Positions 43,992-52,542 of a stretch of DNA of 57,498 nucleotides are shown in pieces. Source of the DNA: Clostridiales bacterium. GTDB taxonomy: Bacteria > Bacillota > Desulfotomaculia > Desulfotomaculales > VENG01. A model generated the notes under the pieces. The model was not told the DNA's origin, made no database searches, and saw only the letters and a list, made by a program, of their open reading frames with translations. A program made the translations under genes and the position numbers. The first letter of the stretch is position 1, and each line of letters opens with the position of its first letter. Where the stretch lies: the NCBI GenBank assembly GCA_016278505.1, contig JADQBQ010000038.1, forward strand, positions 1-57,498. Direction: 5' to 3'.

Positions 43992-45315
43992 GTTTTCGCA
44001 TCCTTTCCAGGGTTAAAAGCTCTTTCTTGGTAACCCCGTATTTAAAAAGTTTGGCGGCTAACGTCGGTGAGATAGGGTTAGGGTACTCCCACACACCTTT
44101 CTCGTAGCTTTCTTCTGATGGTTTCCAAATGCACAGGTCGTTAAATTCCGGTCCGTCTTTACCTTTAAAGACTTCAGTGATGTGTTCTATTTTTCGAGTA
44201 CCGGTAACATCACTGCCGTACATCTGAAGGATAACATCGAACGATGCGGCCACCTGATTTTCCAGAATAGATATAGGCAGTTTCCTGCCTTCTTCAAGGG
44301 CCATTTGAGCTAGGATACTTACCGCTTCATAAACCGAAAACACATGGATTGTGCCCATTGACCCGTGGTGACCGCTGCGGCAGGCGTTTATCATTTGCCC
44401 TGCTTCTCCGACCCCGCGTGCTTCGCCCACGATGATAACATTAGGTGAAAGTCTTAAGGTTACCGTGAAACACCTTCGTATATCCCAGTTTATCTCCGGG
44501 TGGGCTTCAATAGCTGTTATATCTCTGTCGGGGTACCATTCATCTAAAAGGAGTTCTCTGTCGGTTTCAATGGTCACTACACGAAGGTTAGTTCTCATGA
44601 ATTTTGCCAACCACCGCAGTAAAGTGGTCTTGCCGGTATTAGAATCCCCTGCTATTAAAATATTGGCCCGGCCTTTAACCAGTGTGGCGAGCAGTTGCAT
44701 GGTGTATTTATCCATAGTACTGCTTTTAATATAGTTATCGTCAGAGATATTAAAAGTACCGTGCCTTCGTAAGACCATAGAAGGGTTTTTTACTACCGGC
44801 GGGCCAAGGGCTGTTATCCTTGTCCCGTCAAGGCGTCTTGATTCACAGCCGGGGTTACTTTCATCCAGGCTGGCCCTATCGTGTTCTAGCATCCGGGTTA
44901 TGATTTTGTTAACGTGTTCGTTATCTTTAAACGATACATCGGCTTTCATGTTCCTGCCTTTATCCTGGTAATATACTTTATCCGGGCTGTTCACCCTGAT
45001 CTCGTCAATATTAGGGGATTTATAAATATCTTCAATTACATCAAGGCCCCAGAGGTATTTATAGATTTCCTTGGCGGCGTCACGGTTATCCATATCGGTG
45101 ATTGTAAGGCCATAGGTTTCCATTAACTTTACGATAATATCCTGCACTTTCTGGTCGCATCCCGGTTGCCCGGCCTTTGCACGGTGTAATATAGTTTCGA
45201 GGTCGTTAAAGTCTAACCCGGTATCGCTTACAGGATCGGTTATCAATTCTTGAATATATGAAGTGGCCTCGTGTAAGTGTTTCTCTCCGAGTTCTAATCT
45301 TGATTCAAATTTCAT
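43981..45315 (-). CDS. cpaF: CpaF/TadA-like secretion ATPase (motor set 2)
   Basis: 444 residues. Walker A AGDSNTGKTTLLRW, Asp box and Walker B region (NVIIVGEARGVGEAGQM), and a His box (SGHHGSMGTIH). The N-terminal domain has IDEIRVNSPDKVYY as in CpaF. It powers pilus assembly or retraction. Begins 14 nt after the SAF protein stop; overlaps the TadB-like gene. Differs clearly from the CpaF at 52542. Confidence 0.92.
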   Translation of the reverse strand: MKFESRLELGEKHLHEATSYIQELITDPVSDTGLDFNDLETILHRAKAGQPGCDQKVQDIIVKLMETYGLTITDMDNRDAAKEIYKYLWGLDVIEDIYKSPNIDEIRVNSPDKVYYQDKGRNMKADVSFKDNEHVNKIITRMLEHDRASLDESNPGCESRRLDGTRITALGPPVVKNPSMVLRRHGTFNISDDNYIKSSTMDKYTMQLLATLVKGRANILIAGDSNTGKTTLLRWLAKFMRTNLRVVTIETDRELLLDEWYPDRDITAIEAHPEINWDIRRCFTVTLRLSPNVIIVGEARGVGEAGQMINACRSGHHGSMGTIHVFSVYEAVSILAQMALEEGRKLPISILENQVAASFDVILQMYGSDVTGTRKIEHITEVFKGKDGPEFNDLCIWKPSEESYEKGVWEYPNPISPTLAAKLFKYGVTKKELLTLERMRKHAA

Positions 45316-45329
45316 AGAAAAACCCCTCC

Positions 45330-45986
45330 CTACTGTCGTTTGGCAAGATAGATTGTTCCGTTCCCGATTGCGGTTATGATGCTTTGGACTTCACTGTTGT
45401 TTACTTTAAGCACGGCAACTGTTGGAGCTTTGCCCTCTTCTGCATTTGTTGTGATATTGTACATACTTTGGTTCTGGGTATTTAAAACGTCGAGTATAGT
45501 AGCGTTAACTGCTATTAGTTCAGCTTGTCTCATATCTTCTTCAGTGGTGAGTGTTGCTTTATCACCTTCAAGCCAGTAAACGTCCACGTTATTGCCGGGG
45601 TTTATGGTCATACCGGCGGCTTTTACAATATCAATCGGGATACCAACTGCACGGTCTTCTTGTTTTAAAGCTAACGAGCTTTCAGTCAGTTTTTGAGGTA
45701 AGATTTGTTCCCCTTTATATATGGTTTCAGTTGTTTTCTTACCGACGATTTCTTTTGGGTCCTGGACAGATTTCTCGTGTTTACTTCCTTCCGGTAGTTG
45801 CTTATAGACAAGGGATTCTGAAGTTATAACTGCATAAGGAAGTATATCTGCTTTTGCAACTAAAACTTTCTTTAAAGGTCGATTGGTTGCTACATAATCT
45901 TTGTATTGGTACATACTAAACCCGGCAATAGTTGTGGCAAGAACAATAAGAAGGACCCGTATAATTATGGTTTTGTTCGGTCTCAT
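45330..45986 (-). CDS. cpaB: CpaB/RcpC-like SAF-domain protein (set 2)
   Basis: 218 residues: a membrane helix (IIIRVLLIVLATTIAGFSMY), then a SAF domain (VLVAKADILPYAVITSESL, VGKKTTETIYKGEQILPQKL) and an RcpC-like end. CpaB proteins sit in the periplasm or wall space and stabilise the Tad apparatus. ATG 45986 follows GGGGGGAG, and it overlaps the MinD-like gene end (45991) by none or a few bases. Confidence 0.8.
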   Translation of the reverse strand: MRPNKTIIIRVLLIVLATTIAGFSMYQYKDYVATNRPLKKVLVAKADILPYAVITSESLVYKQLPEGSKHEKSVQDPKEIVGKKTTETIYKGEQILPQKLTESSLALKQEDRAVGIPIDIVKAAGMTINPGNNVDVYWLEGDKATLTTEEDMRQAELIAVNATILDVLNTQNQSMYNITTNAEEGKAPTVAVLKVNNSEVQSIITAIGNGTIYLAKRQ

Positions 45987-45990
45987 TAAA

Positions 45991-46869
45991 TCAACTCCCC
46001 CCAAAGATACTTTTGAGGATACCTTTTTGTTTACGTTCAAATAAAAGGTCTCCTACTTGTTTAATCCCTCGCATGAATATTGTCTTTTCGCCGGGAAGGT
46101 CACACCGGTCCAGTATTTTGGAAAGAGAGTTATCGTGTTCTATCTTGACGGTTTCGTAGTTAGTAAAGTATTCCTTAGCATCACCTGATAAGTTGCAGGC
46201 ATTTGCTGTTACGATAATATTCTTTTGCTGATACTGGGAAAGGATTGTGGCCAGCCGTACTATTTCTAAAGCTGTGTCGCTGGTAACGGCGACTAAAGTA
46301 TTGGAACATTCAAGGGCTGTCATTACAAGGTCATCATCACGGTTCGGCAGGTCAATGACTATTGCATCATAGTCCTGCCGGGCATGGTTAATAATCTGAC
46401 TTACTTTTTGCTTTTCATTGTCAGTCATGTTGGGTGCCTGCAGCACATCAAAGTTGAGTTCGACAGGGATAACACAGTTTAATAAATTGTCTTTATATAC
46501 CCCCAAATGAGGATAATCCGGTAAGTTAAGATAGAAAGATAGGTCACCGCCGCCATTTGTAAGGTTTAAGTCAATTAATAACACTTTGATTTCTTTACTT
46601 AAATGGTATGAAAGTCCTAAAGAGATTACGGAGCACCCGACTCCCCCTTTGGCCCTCATTACAGAGATAATCTTTTGACGATAAGCTGTTTTTACTGAAT
46701 TAACATGAATTACAGGGGCTGAATCGTTTTCCTGGGTTTGAATTTGTTCCACGTTGGCTTTCCCTTCCAGGATATCGACAACTGTTTCTTCAGGGATTTT
46801 TAATGCACTCGCAATAGCATCATTGTCCAGATATTGCGATAGTTCGTGTACCTTCTTAATAATATCCAA
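45991..46869 (-). CDS. MinD/TadZ-like ATPase with an altered P-loop
   Basis: 292 residues. A short helical N-terminus (LSQYLDNDAIASALKIPEE) precedes a MinD/ParA fold with VMRAKGGVGCSVISL where KGGVGKTT is expected. The P-loop lysine and threonine are replaced (C, S), so normal ATP hydrolysis is doubtful. TadZ proteins often have atypical P-loops and mark the pole for pilus assembly. Starts at TTG after GGAGGTGATGATCC. Confidence 0.75.
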   Translation of the reverse strand: MDIIKKVHELSQYLDNDAIASALKIPEETVVDILEGKANVEQIQTQENDSAPVIHVNSVKTAYRQKIISVMRAKGGVGCSVISLGLSYHLSKEIKVLLIDLNLTNGGGDLSFYLNLPDYPHLGVYKDNLLNCVIPVELNFDVLQAPNMTDNEKQKVSQIINHARQDYDAIVIDLPNRDDDLVMTALECSNTLVAVTSDTALEIVRLATILSQYQQKNIIVTANACNLSGDAKEYFTNYETVKIEHDNSLSKILDRCDLPGEKTIFMRGIKQVGDLLFERKQKGILKSIFGGS

Positions 46870-46884
46870 GGATCATCACCTCCA

Positions 46885-46918
46885 AAAAAAAGTTAACAAC
46901 CCCAAGATTGTTAACTTT
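46885..46918 (-). terminator. Intrinsic terminator at the end of the CpaE-like gene
   Basis: AAAGTTAACAATC and GGTTGTTAACTTT pair around TTGG, then TTTTTTT. The stop (46911) is inside the stem. Confidence 0.75.
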
Positions 46919-48368
46919 TCTTAAATGATATTTTTTTAATTCCTGAAATTAGATCTTTAATACTTTTCTTTTCTTTCTTGGAGCTTTGCTTGTAACCGTA
47001 CCCTGCCAATTGAGCAATTCTTTCTGCTAACCGGTGCCATTGGCTGTTAATGTCCTCTAAACCAACCACTTCCCCTTTATACCCCTTGGAAACGTGTGCA
47101 TCCCAATCTTCTGGAATTACGGCTGCGATCTTGGGCAAGGTTTTAACATTCTTTTTAAACCCTGCACAGAATTCTTTCTCTACTTTCTTAGGATGGTCAA
47201 GTTTGGGACTGTATTTATTTAATACAATACCGATCCTTTCGGGACTGGCACCCATGGTTAATAAATACGGGGCATAGGCTCTTGTGTTTTCCTCGGACGT
47301 TTTGGATTGGTCAACCACTGCAAAAACGTAATCCGCTTTTTTGAATAGCTCGGTTATCCATGGTTTTGTCCAGTGTTCGGGCGGGGTATCGCATACCACT
47401 ACACCGTACATCTCTTTCAGCATGTCAATTATTTGCCATAACTGGCCTTCCTTAAATTTGGGAAGAGTTCTATTCATCACACCCGGGAGAATGTTCAAAT
47501 TTCCTTTTTCAACGATAATATCTTGAAGGTTACTGTGTCTAATAGTTCGGCCTGCAAGGGCTTCAATCCCTGATACGTCTTTAATCTCAAGGAAATTTGC
47601 AACTGCTGGTGAACCAAGGTCGTAGTCAATCAATACAGTGGGGACCCCGGCCCGTGAAAGGGCTTCTGCTACGGTGACGGCTACCGTTGTTTTACCTACA
47701 CCACCACGGTTTGCCGCGCTAAGTACAAGTATCCCTCCCCCTTTTGCCATTTTGGACATTGGAGTTTTTTCTTGTTCACCAGTGTTCAACATTTTTACAA
47801 TCTGTTCAAGCTCATTTATTTTGGTTTTTAGATCCTCTACATTATCATTGTCCCGAGGTTGATCATCTTCTACGGGTGCGGGAGTATCATCAATGTCTGG
47901 TTCTGTTAATATTTCCTCGGGATGAAGGTTAATTAACTCATCGTTTTCCTCGTCATCTTTTTCCTGAAAATATTCTTCTACGTCAATATACCCTTCTCGG
48001 TCCGGGTGTTTGGGTGTTTTTACAGCAGTAAAGATATCGTAAGGCATATCCCCAGGCAACGTCCCGGTCACAATATTGAAAAGGCCGTTATCTTCAGCGG
48101 CCTTTATATATGCTCGCTGGTGTTCTCCATCCACACCTACCAATAACACGATATGGGTTGAGAAAAACATGAGCTTTAATTCTTTTAATAGTTTAAAAGA
48201 ATCTTCCGGTAAAAACCTGCTTAAAACTAATACATTAACCTCGTCACTGTACCGTGAAAGGGCCTGTGCGTCCGTACAGGTATCGAATTTCCAATCGGGG
48301 TAACATTTATTGAGTTCAGTTTTTATTACTTGTGCTACATCATTTTCAGCCGCGATTAAACAAAACAA
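46911..48368 (-). CDS. cpaE: CpaE-like pilus assembly ATPase (receiver-like N-terminus, ParA domain)
   Basis: 485 residues. Residues 1-120 resemble an atypical receiver domain (VLVLSRFLPEDSFKLLKELK). An acidic linker follows, then a ParA/MinD domain with normal Walker A (ANRGGVGKTTVAVTVAEAL) and DYDLGSPAVANFLE. CpaE/TadZ ATPases localise the Tad machine. TTG 48368 has GGGAGGTGAT upstream. Flanked by terminators on both sides. Confidence 0.82.
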   Translation of the reverse strand: MFCLIAAENDVAQVIKTELNKCYPDWKFDTCTDAQALSRYSDEVNVLVLSRFLPEDSFKLLKELKLMFFSTHIVLLVGVDGEHQRAYIKAAEDNGLFNIVTGTLPGDMPYDIFTAVKTPKHPDREGYIDVEEYFQEKDDEENDELINLHPEEILTEPDIDDTPAPVEDDQPRDNDNVEDLKTKINELEQIVKMLNTGEQEKTPMSKMAKGGGILVLSAANRGGVGKTTVAVTVAEALSRAGVPTVLIDYDLGSPAVANFLEIKDVSGIEALAGRTIRHSNLQDIIVEKGNLNILPGVMNRTLPKFKEGQLWQIIDMLKEMYGVVVCDTPPEHWTKPWITELFKKADYVFAVVDQSKTSEENTRAYAPYLLTMGASPERIGIVLNKYSPKLDHPKKVEKEFCAGFKKNVKTLPKIAAVIPEDWDAHVSKGYKGEVVGLEDINSQWHRLAERIAQLAGYGYKQSSKKEKKSIKDLISGIKKISFKKS

Positions 48369-48385
48369 TTCTAATCACCTCCCAT

Positions 48386-48420
48386 AAAAAAAAGCCCGGC
48401 TGGATTACCAACCGGACTTT
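48386..48420 (-). terminator. Intrinsic terminator after the first CpaB-like gene
   Basis: AAGTCCGGTTGG and CCAGCCGGGCTT pair around TAAT, then TTTTTT. Overlaps the gene stop at 48405. Three of the Tad sub-operons end in such overlapping terminators. Confidence 0.75.
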
Positions 48421-49052
48421 GATTTAACTAAATAGACTGCTTTATTTGAAGCGGCATGTACTATTTGTTCTGCATCACCTATCGGTACCTCTAAACCTAC
48501 TGATGCTGGTTCATTTTTCCCGGCGGCTGCTTTGGCAATAGCGTTTCCGTTACCTTCACTTATTGCCTCGGCCTGGTTATCAAAACAATGCAGGACTCGT
48601 ATGTTTTTCAAAACTACGGGTGCAGTTCCGGTTTCACGGTCTACTATATGAACATTTACTGAATGTCCGGCTAACGCATACGCAGAACTTGATAAGTCTA
48701 CGGGTACGAATACCTCTACATGTCCGGAACGTAACGGTTTGGCTGTGTCAAGGCTGTCTTCATGTATTAATTGGCCATCAATAATAGATACTAATGCTGT
48801 TTTGTCTTTTATCTGGTCAGGTGTTGCCAGGTTGTTTGCCATTGATTCTATAACCTCTACCTTTTCGGTATTCATGGTTGTTATTGTCTCACCTGCAGGT
48901 ATATACTGTGTAGCCCTTACAACTTCAACGGTTTCGCTTACCTGTTCAAACTTTTTATTTGCTGTATTGACAATCAAAAAAGTAAACACCAGTGCCAATA
49001 CAAGGGAAACGATGATACCTAATTTCCTGTTCAAAATTCCTGCCGCATTCAT
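48405..49052 (-). CDS. cpaB: CpaB-like SAF-domain protein (set 1)
   Basis: 215 residues: a membrane helix (LGIIVSLVLALVFTFLIV), SAF domain (VVRATQYIPAGETITTMN, IKDKTALVSIIDGQLIHEDS) and a RcpC-type end (VEVFVPVDLSSSAYALAG). Overlaps the upstream membrane gene by ATG/TGA. Second CpaB paralog of the locus. Confidence 0.8.
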   Translation of the reverse strand: MNAAGILNRKLGIIVSLVLALVFTFLIVNTANKKFEQVSETVEVVRATQYIPAGETITTMNTEKVEVIESMANNLATPDQIKDKTALVSIIDGQLIHEDSLDTAKPLRSGHVEVFVPVDLSSSAYALAGHSVNVHIVDRETGTAPVVLKNIRVLHCFDNQAEAISEGNGNAIAKAAAGKNEPASVGLEVPIGDAEQIVHAASNKAVYLVKSKSGW

Positions 49053-49660
49053 CCTTTAACTTTAATCAGGGGATAAATGCGGCTACACCTCCCTCGTGTT
49101 TGATCATTTCTTAACAGAATAGCACCCCGTCTTACATTACGATGATTTAGTTCAGTTTCAATGAACGGGATATGAGGGACCGGCCATTTTCCTTTTTCCA
49201 AAAACCCGTTACCTTCCTTTTCCGACTTCTTAACTAATGCACGTATGGAGGAAGGAATAGGTGCTGGAGTTTCCCATAAAAAAAGGGCTTGTGGATATAA
49301 GCTCTTGGCCAGGTTTAAATCTACGTCCATTGCCTGCAGGAATTCGGTTAAACTTAGTTTGGGTGACTTAATATGGACTTCAAAGGCGTTTAATCCTTTA
49401 TCTTTAAATCTCCTGCCGGTTAGTTTAATTAAAAACTCCGCTAAATTATAGTTTAAAGGAAGCAGTACAACGTATTTTAAACCCAGTCCCCGGCTGGTTT
49501 TTCGAGCTTTGTAAGAGTAATAGTAATAATAAATTACTCCTATCCCTGAAATTAAGTTGATAAAGAAACTTGCAGGGAGGATAAAACCCTTCCCTGCAAT
49601 TGCAAGCGGGGCGCTGATTGTAAACATTAGCAGTAATAAGTTTCTGCCCTTTGTACCCAT
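49049..49660 (-). CDS. Membrane protein of the Tad operon, unknown
   Basis: 203 residues. Two hydrophobic segments near the N-terminus (LLLLMFTISAPLAIAGKGF, FINLISGIGVIYYYYYS), then a soluble, basic domain. No family recognised. Position between a TadE-like pilin and CpaB suggests a pilus assembly factor. Confidence 0.6.
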   Translation of the reverse strand: MGTKGRNLLLLMFTISAPLAIAGKGFILPASFFINLISGIGVIYYYYYSYKARKTSRGLGLKYVVLLPLNYNLAEFLIKLTGRRFKDKGLNAFEVHIKSPKLSLTEFLQAMDVDLNLAKSLYPQALFLWETPAPIPSSIRALVKKSEKEGNGFLEKGKWPVPHIPFIETELNHRNVRRGAILLRNDQTRGRCSRIYPLIKVKG

Positions 49661-49674
49661 ATCTCAGAACCTTT

Positions 49675-50085
49675 CTACGGGTAGGTATAAGATGCGCTGT
49701 AAGCCCCGTCAAGGTAAGTGCTGACGGATCTACCGTAACCGGTAAGTTCATATACACCTACTTCTATTTCTCCAATTTCAAAGTTGAACTGGGATTTTAT
49801 CTCTGCCCAAACTTCCTGACCCCAGGGTGCAGGATAACCGGAGTTGCTTACGTTTAAGCGTAAGTCGTTACCATAGGTGTGGTTTATTTCGTTAGCAAAT
49901 TGGATAGTATCGGTCTTGGTTTCAGTAGTTAACCCACCCCATTTTCCCATTGAAGTAGCTACGAATTGTGCTTGATTCTGAATCATGCACCACTGTCCAA
50001 ACATTATCACTCCGGTTATTCCCACAAAGAAGAACATGAAAATTAAAACCATAGTAAACGGGAGCATTATAACCTTGTCTAACAT
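49675..50085 (-). CDS. TadE/DUF4320-like minor pilin
   Basis: 136 residues: an N-terminal membrane helix (LPFTMVLIFMFFFVGITGV) and a small outer domain with a Trp/Tyr-rich end. Looks like the DUF4320 class of Tad-associated pseudopilins. Gene order supports this. Confidence 0.6.
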   Translation of the reverse strand: MLDKVIMLPFTMVLIFMFFFVGITGVIMFGQWCMIQNQAQFVATSMGKWGGLTTETKTDTIQFANEINHTYGNDLRLNVSNSGYPAPWGQEVWAEIKSQFNFEIGEIEVGVYELTGYGRSVSTYLDGAYSASYTYP

Positions 50086-50097
50086 ATAGAAATCCCC

Positions 50098-50301
50098 TTA
50101 AATACCAAATTCGCCTGTTGCGTAATCAATGAAACTGTCCCAAACATCTTCAGCGGTATCCGGTGCCAGGCTCATAAATACCACTATAATAAGCACAACG
50201 ACCACTGCACTGCCGATAATCCAGGTTAAATTGTCAAGTGACCCATCTTCATCTTGAATAAATTTGTTAACTTGAAAGAATTTCTTAATCCTTTTAATCA
50301 T
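50098..50301 (-). CDS. Flp-like small pilin (67 residues)
   Basis: ATG 50301 after AAAGGAG. A basic leader (MIKRIKKFFQVNKFI), QDEDGSLDNLTW as processing region and a helix WIIGSAVVVVLIIVVFMSL. The DEDG-S-x-D-N-L-T-W pattern parallels the major pilins at 34.2-34.9 kb. Confidence 0.65.
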   Translation of the reverse strand: MIKRIKKFFQVNKFIQDEDGSLDNLTWIIGSAVVVVLIIVVFMSLAPDTAEDVWDSFIDYATGEFGI

Positions 50302-50317
50302 GAAAAGCACTCTCCTT

Positions 50318-50764
50318 TTAGTTGACTCGCTCACTTTTTGTTACTGCAAAGTACCTCATTGGAACTTCAACACTTTGGTTGCCTACCATCCCGACATACC
50401 CGTCAAATACAGGGACAGTGATAGTAGCAACGTATCCTGGGCTCTGTGCAACCCCTCCTGGGATTGACTGTCCTACATTTACTGCATGAAAACTTTCTAA
50501 GTAATAATCATCCATAAACTCGTCCATAGCCAGGGTGAAATATTCCCTTGCTAAGTATTCATTAAGTGTCACCTCCCCTGTATCACCCGTAATATTAGAA
50601 GCTTGCGCGGCAAAATCCATCGCTTCTGTAAACCACTGGTATTTAGCCGTTGATTCTTTCCATACTCCTATACAGGTCCCAAAAATAAAAAAAAACATGG
50701 TCAGCAGTACCACAAGGCAAGTGACCAGCATTTGTAATTCAATAAACCCCTTTTCGTTTTTCAT
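50318..50764 (-). CDS. TadE-like minor pilin
   Basis: 148 residues. MKNEKGFIELQ, with the KGFIE processing motif, then a membrane helix (MLVTCLVVLLTMFFFIF) and a soluble domain: a typical TadE-like layout. Overlaps the tiny membrane ORF upstream through ATGA. The frame is open to 50881, but the ATG at 50764 fits the pilin start. Confidence 0.7.
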   Translation of the reverse strand: MKNEKGFIELQMLVTCLVVLLTMFFFIFGTCIGVWKESTAKYQWFTEAMDFAAQASNITGDTGEVTLNEYLAREYFTLAMDEFMDDYYLESFHAVNVGQSIPGGVAQSPGYVATITVPVFDGYVGMVGNQSVEVPMRYFAVTKSERVN

Positions 50765-50859
50765 ATCCACGTCCAGACGGTTGATGTGACCCAAAGACCG
50801 GCAAGTATTGTTATCACGAACATCACTAAGTACAACACCAGAAGAATTAGTTTTCTCAA
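50761..50859 (-). CDS. Tiny membrane protein (32 residues)
   Basis: TTG 50859 with GGAAG upstream. One membrane helix (LILLVLYLVMFVITILAGL) and a Trp-rich end. The stop overlaps the next ATG (ATGA). It fills the gap between TadC and TadE in the right strand. Coding status rests on the overlap. Confidence 0.45.
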   Translation of the reverse strand: MRKLILLVLYLVMFVITILAGLWVTSTVWTWI

Positions 50860-50877
50860 TTAAATCCGCACTTCCTT

Positions 50878-51684
50878 TCAAAACCCGAAGCCTCCAGTCA
50901 TCTTGTTCATTAAATAGCTCATACCTGGATACCCGTATATGAGTACCATCCCAACAAGACCAAAGACGCAGACAAGGGCCATGTAACCTGTTTTAGCTGT
51001 AGTTGCTCTGGTAGCTGCCATCTCCGTCATATCATCTACCTGATCACTTAAATCACCGAAAATATCAGATGTAACTTTAGCATCCCAGGTAGCGGATATT
51101 CTAAAACTTATGGCATCTACTAAAGGGTGGTTTGCTCTTTGCGAAAGTACGTTCATAGCATCACGCACCTTTCCGGTACGTCTTATCCTGTCAATGGCGG
51201 ACCACATTTCACTCCTTAAAGGTTCAGGTAAGAAGGGCAGGGTATAGTTTAATGCTTCGCGGGGTGTTATACTTTCGATTTCAAGAAATGCCGGGGTAAA
51301 GTTTACTAATGTGGGGATACCCTCAAACAAGCGTTCCTGCCATTTCTTATATTCACTTTCTACGAGTTTTTCTGCCAGTATAAACCCGGATAAGACGGTT
51401 AAAAGGCCGGCAACAACAGCAAAGGGGCCAATAAACTTAAAGGTTAACAGAGTAACAATAAACCCTAATCCAATACCTACGAGCAGTCCGGTTTTGACTA
51501 TATCTTTTATGCTCCGGTTAAGTATTCCTAATATATTCTTTTTACTATCCGTGGTTAACCGGGCACCGAAACTACTTTTAACCTTTTCTATAGCTGCATT
51601 TCCCGGACTGACATCGTATTCATCCCGTGGGACTAACACAAGTAAGAAGGTTATTAATATGCAAATAAATAAGGCTATAGCCAT
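50878..51684 (-). CDS. tadC: TadC-like inner-membrane protein (motor set 1)
   Basis: 268 residues. ATG 51684 follows AAAGGAGGGAGG. An N-terminal helix (MAIALFICILITFLLVLV), two central helices, the T2SSF-type domain (LNYTLPFLPEPLRSEMWSA, ISFRISATWDAKVTSDIF) and a C-terminal helix (GYMALVCVFGLVGMVLIYG). Third gene of the first motor set. Confidence 0.82.
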   Translation of the reverse strand: MAIALFICILITFLLVLVPRDEYDVSPGNAAIEKVKSSFGARLTTDSKKNILGILNRSIKDIVKTGLLVGIGLGFIVTLLTFKFIGPFAVVAGLLTVLSGFILAEKLVESEYKKWQERLFEGIPTLVNFTPAFLEIESITPREALNYTLPFLPEPLRSEMWSAIDRIRRTGKVRDAMNVLSQRANHPLVDAISFRISATWDAKVTSDIFGDLSDQVDDMTEMAATRATTAKTGYMALVCVFGLVGMVLIYGYPGMSYLMNKMTGGFGF

Positions 51685-51756
51685 TTTTTCCTCCCTCCTT
51701 TCTACTTTGCAAGTATTAAACTTTGGATACGGCAATGCACTATCTTTTCCAACCAA

Positions 51757-52542
51757 CTACGCCAAGTCCTTGAATCTCATCACGTTTGTAATGATAAAAA
51801 TAAGCCCTACCAGTAACATAGAGCTGAATGCCATGATAAACTTACCCGGCCCTTCAAACAGGTGTTTGAATAGCGTCGCATCTAATAAAAGTCCTACCGC
51901 TAAAATAATAACTACCACTATAGCCGCAATCTTAGATTCCATGATTGCTTTCTTACGTTCTTTTATTAACCTGTCACGTTGTCGCAGTGCGTGTCCTAAC
52001 CGTTTTAAACCTTTAGCTGCTGCCGTTGGCCCTCCGGCCTGATCGGAAGCTGATAGAATTGTGGATACTGCTTTAAACTCTGAAAGATTGTATTTTTCGC
52101 TGAGATCGTTAAACATTCGTGGAAATGAGGCATGTGGGCTCACGTTTCTTGTCCGGATCATATCCTGAAATTCAGCGGCAAGTGGTTCTGGGAGCCGGTC
52201 AGCCATTGTTCTTACAACTTCAGAAGTCATCTGCCCTGCCGCAAAAAGGCCGGAGGCACTGGTAACAAAATCTCTAGCGAGATCCCTTAACCTATCCTGT
52301 TTGTGGTTATATACTGCATCCGTGATCCATCCCGGTATAAACCAGCCAAGAATAGCCCATGGTAACCCAGCCAGTGGGGTTTGAAATAATAAAGTACCGG
52401 CAAGGAAAAAAAATACAGCACTTCCTCCAGGTAACACGAACCGTTGGATGACTTTTTTAAGGTTAGTAATATCGGGGAATTGCCCCACGGTCAGGCTATA
52501 AAACAGTAGCAAAAGGCTGATTAGTAATAGAATTTTTACCAT
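51757..52542 (-). CDS. tadB: TadB-like inner-membrane platform protein (motor set 1)
   Basis: 261 residues. Starts one base into the CpaF stop (TAATG-type overlap). N-terminal and C-terminal membrane helices flank a T2SSF-type domain (LARDFVTSASGLFAAGQMT, FKAVSTILSASDQAGGPTA). Typical TadB. Confidence 0.83.
   Translation of the reverse strand: MVKILLLISLLLLFYSLTVGQFPDITNLKKVIQRFVLPGGSAVFFFLAGTLLFQTPLAGLPWAILGWFIPGWITDAVYNHKQDRLRDLARDFVTSASGLFAAGQMTSEVVRTMADRLPEPLAAEFQDMIRTRNVSPHASFPRMFNDLSEKYNLSEFKAVSTILSASDQAGGPTAAAKGLKRLGHALRQRDRLIKERKKAIMESKIAAIVVVIILAVGLLLDATLFKHLFEGPGKFIMAFSSMLLVGLIFIITNVMRFKDLA

Noticed and set aside
51311-52042. 243-residue plus-strand ORF
   Set aside because: Antisense to the TadC- and TadB-like genes; no ribosome site and no recognisable domain.
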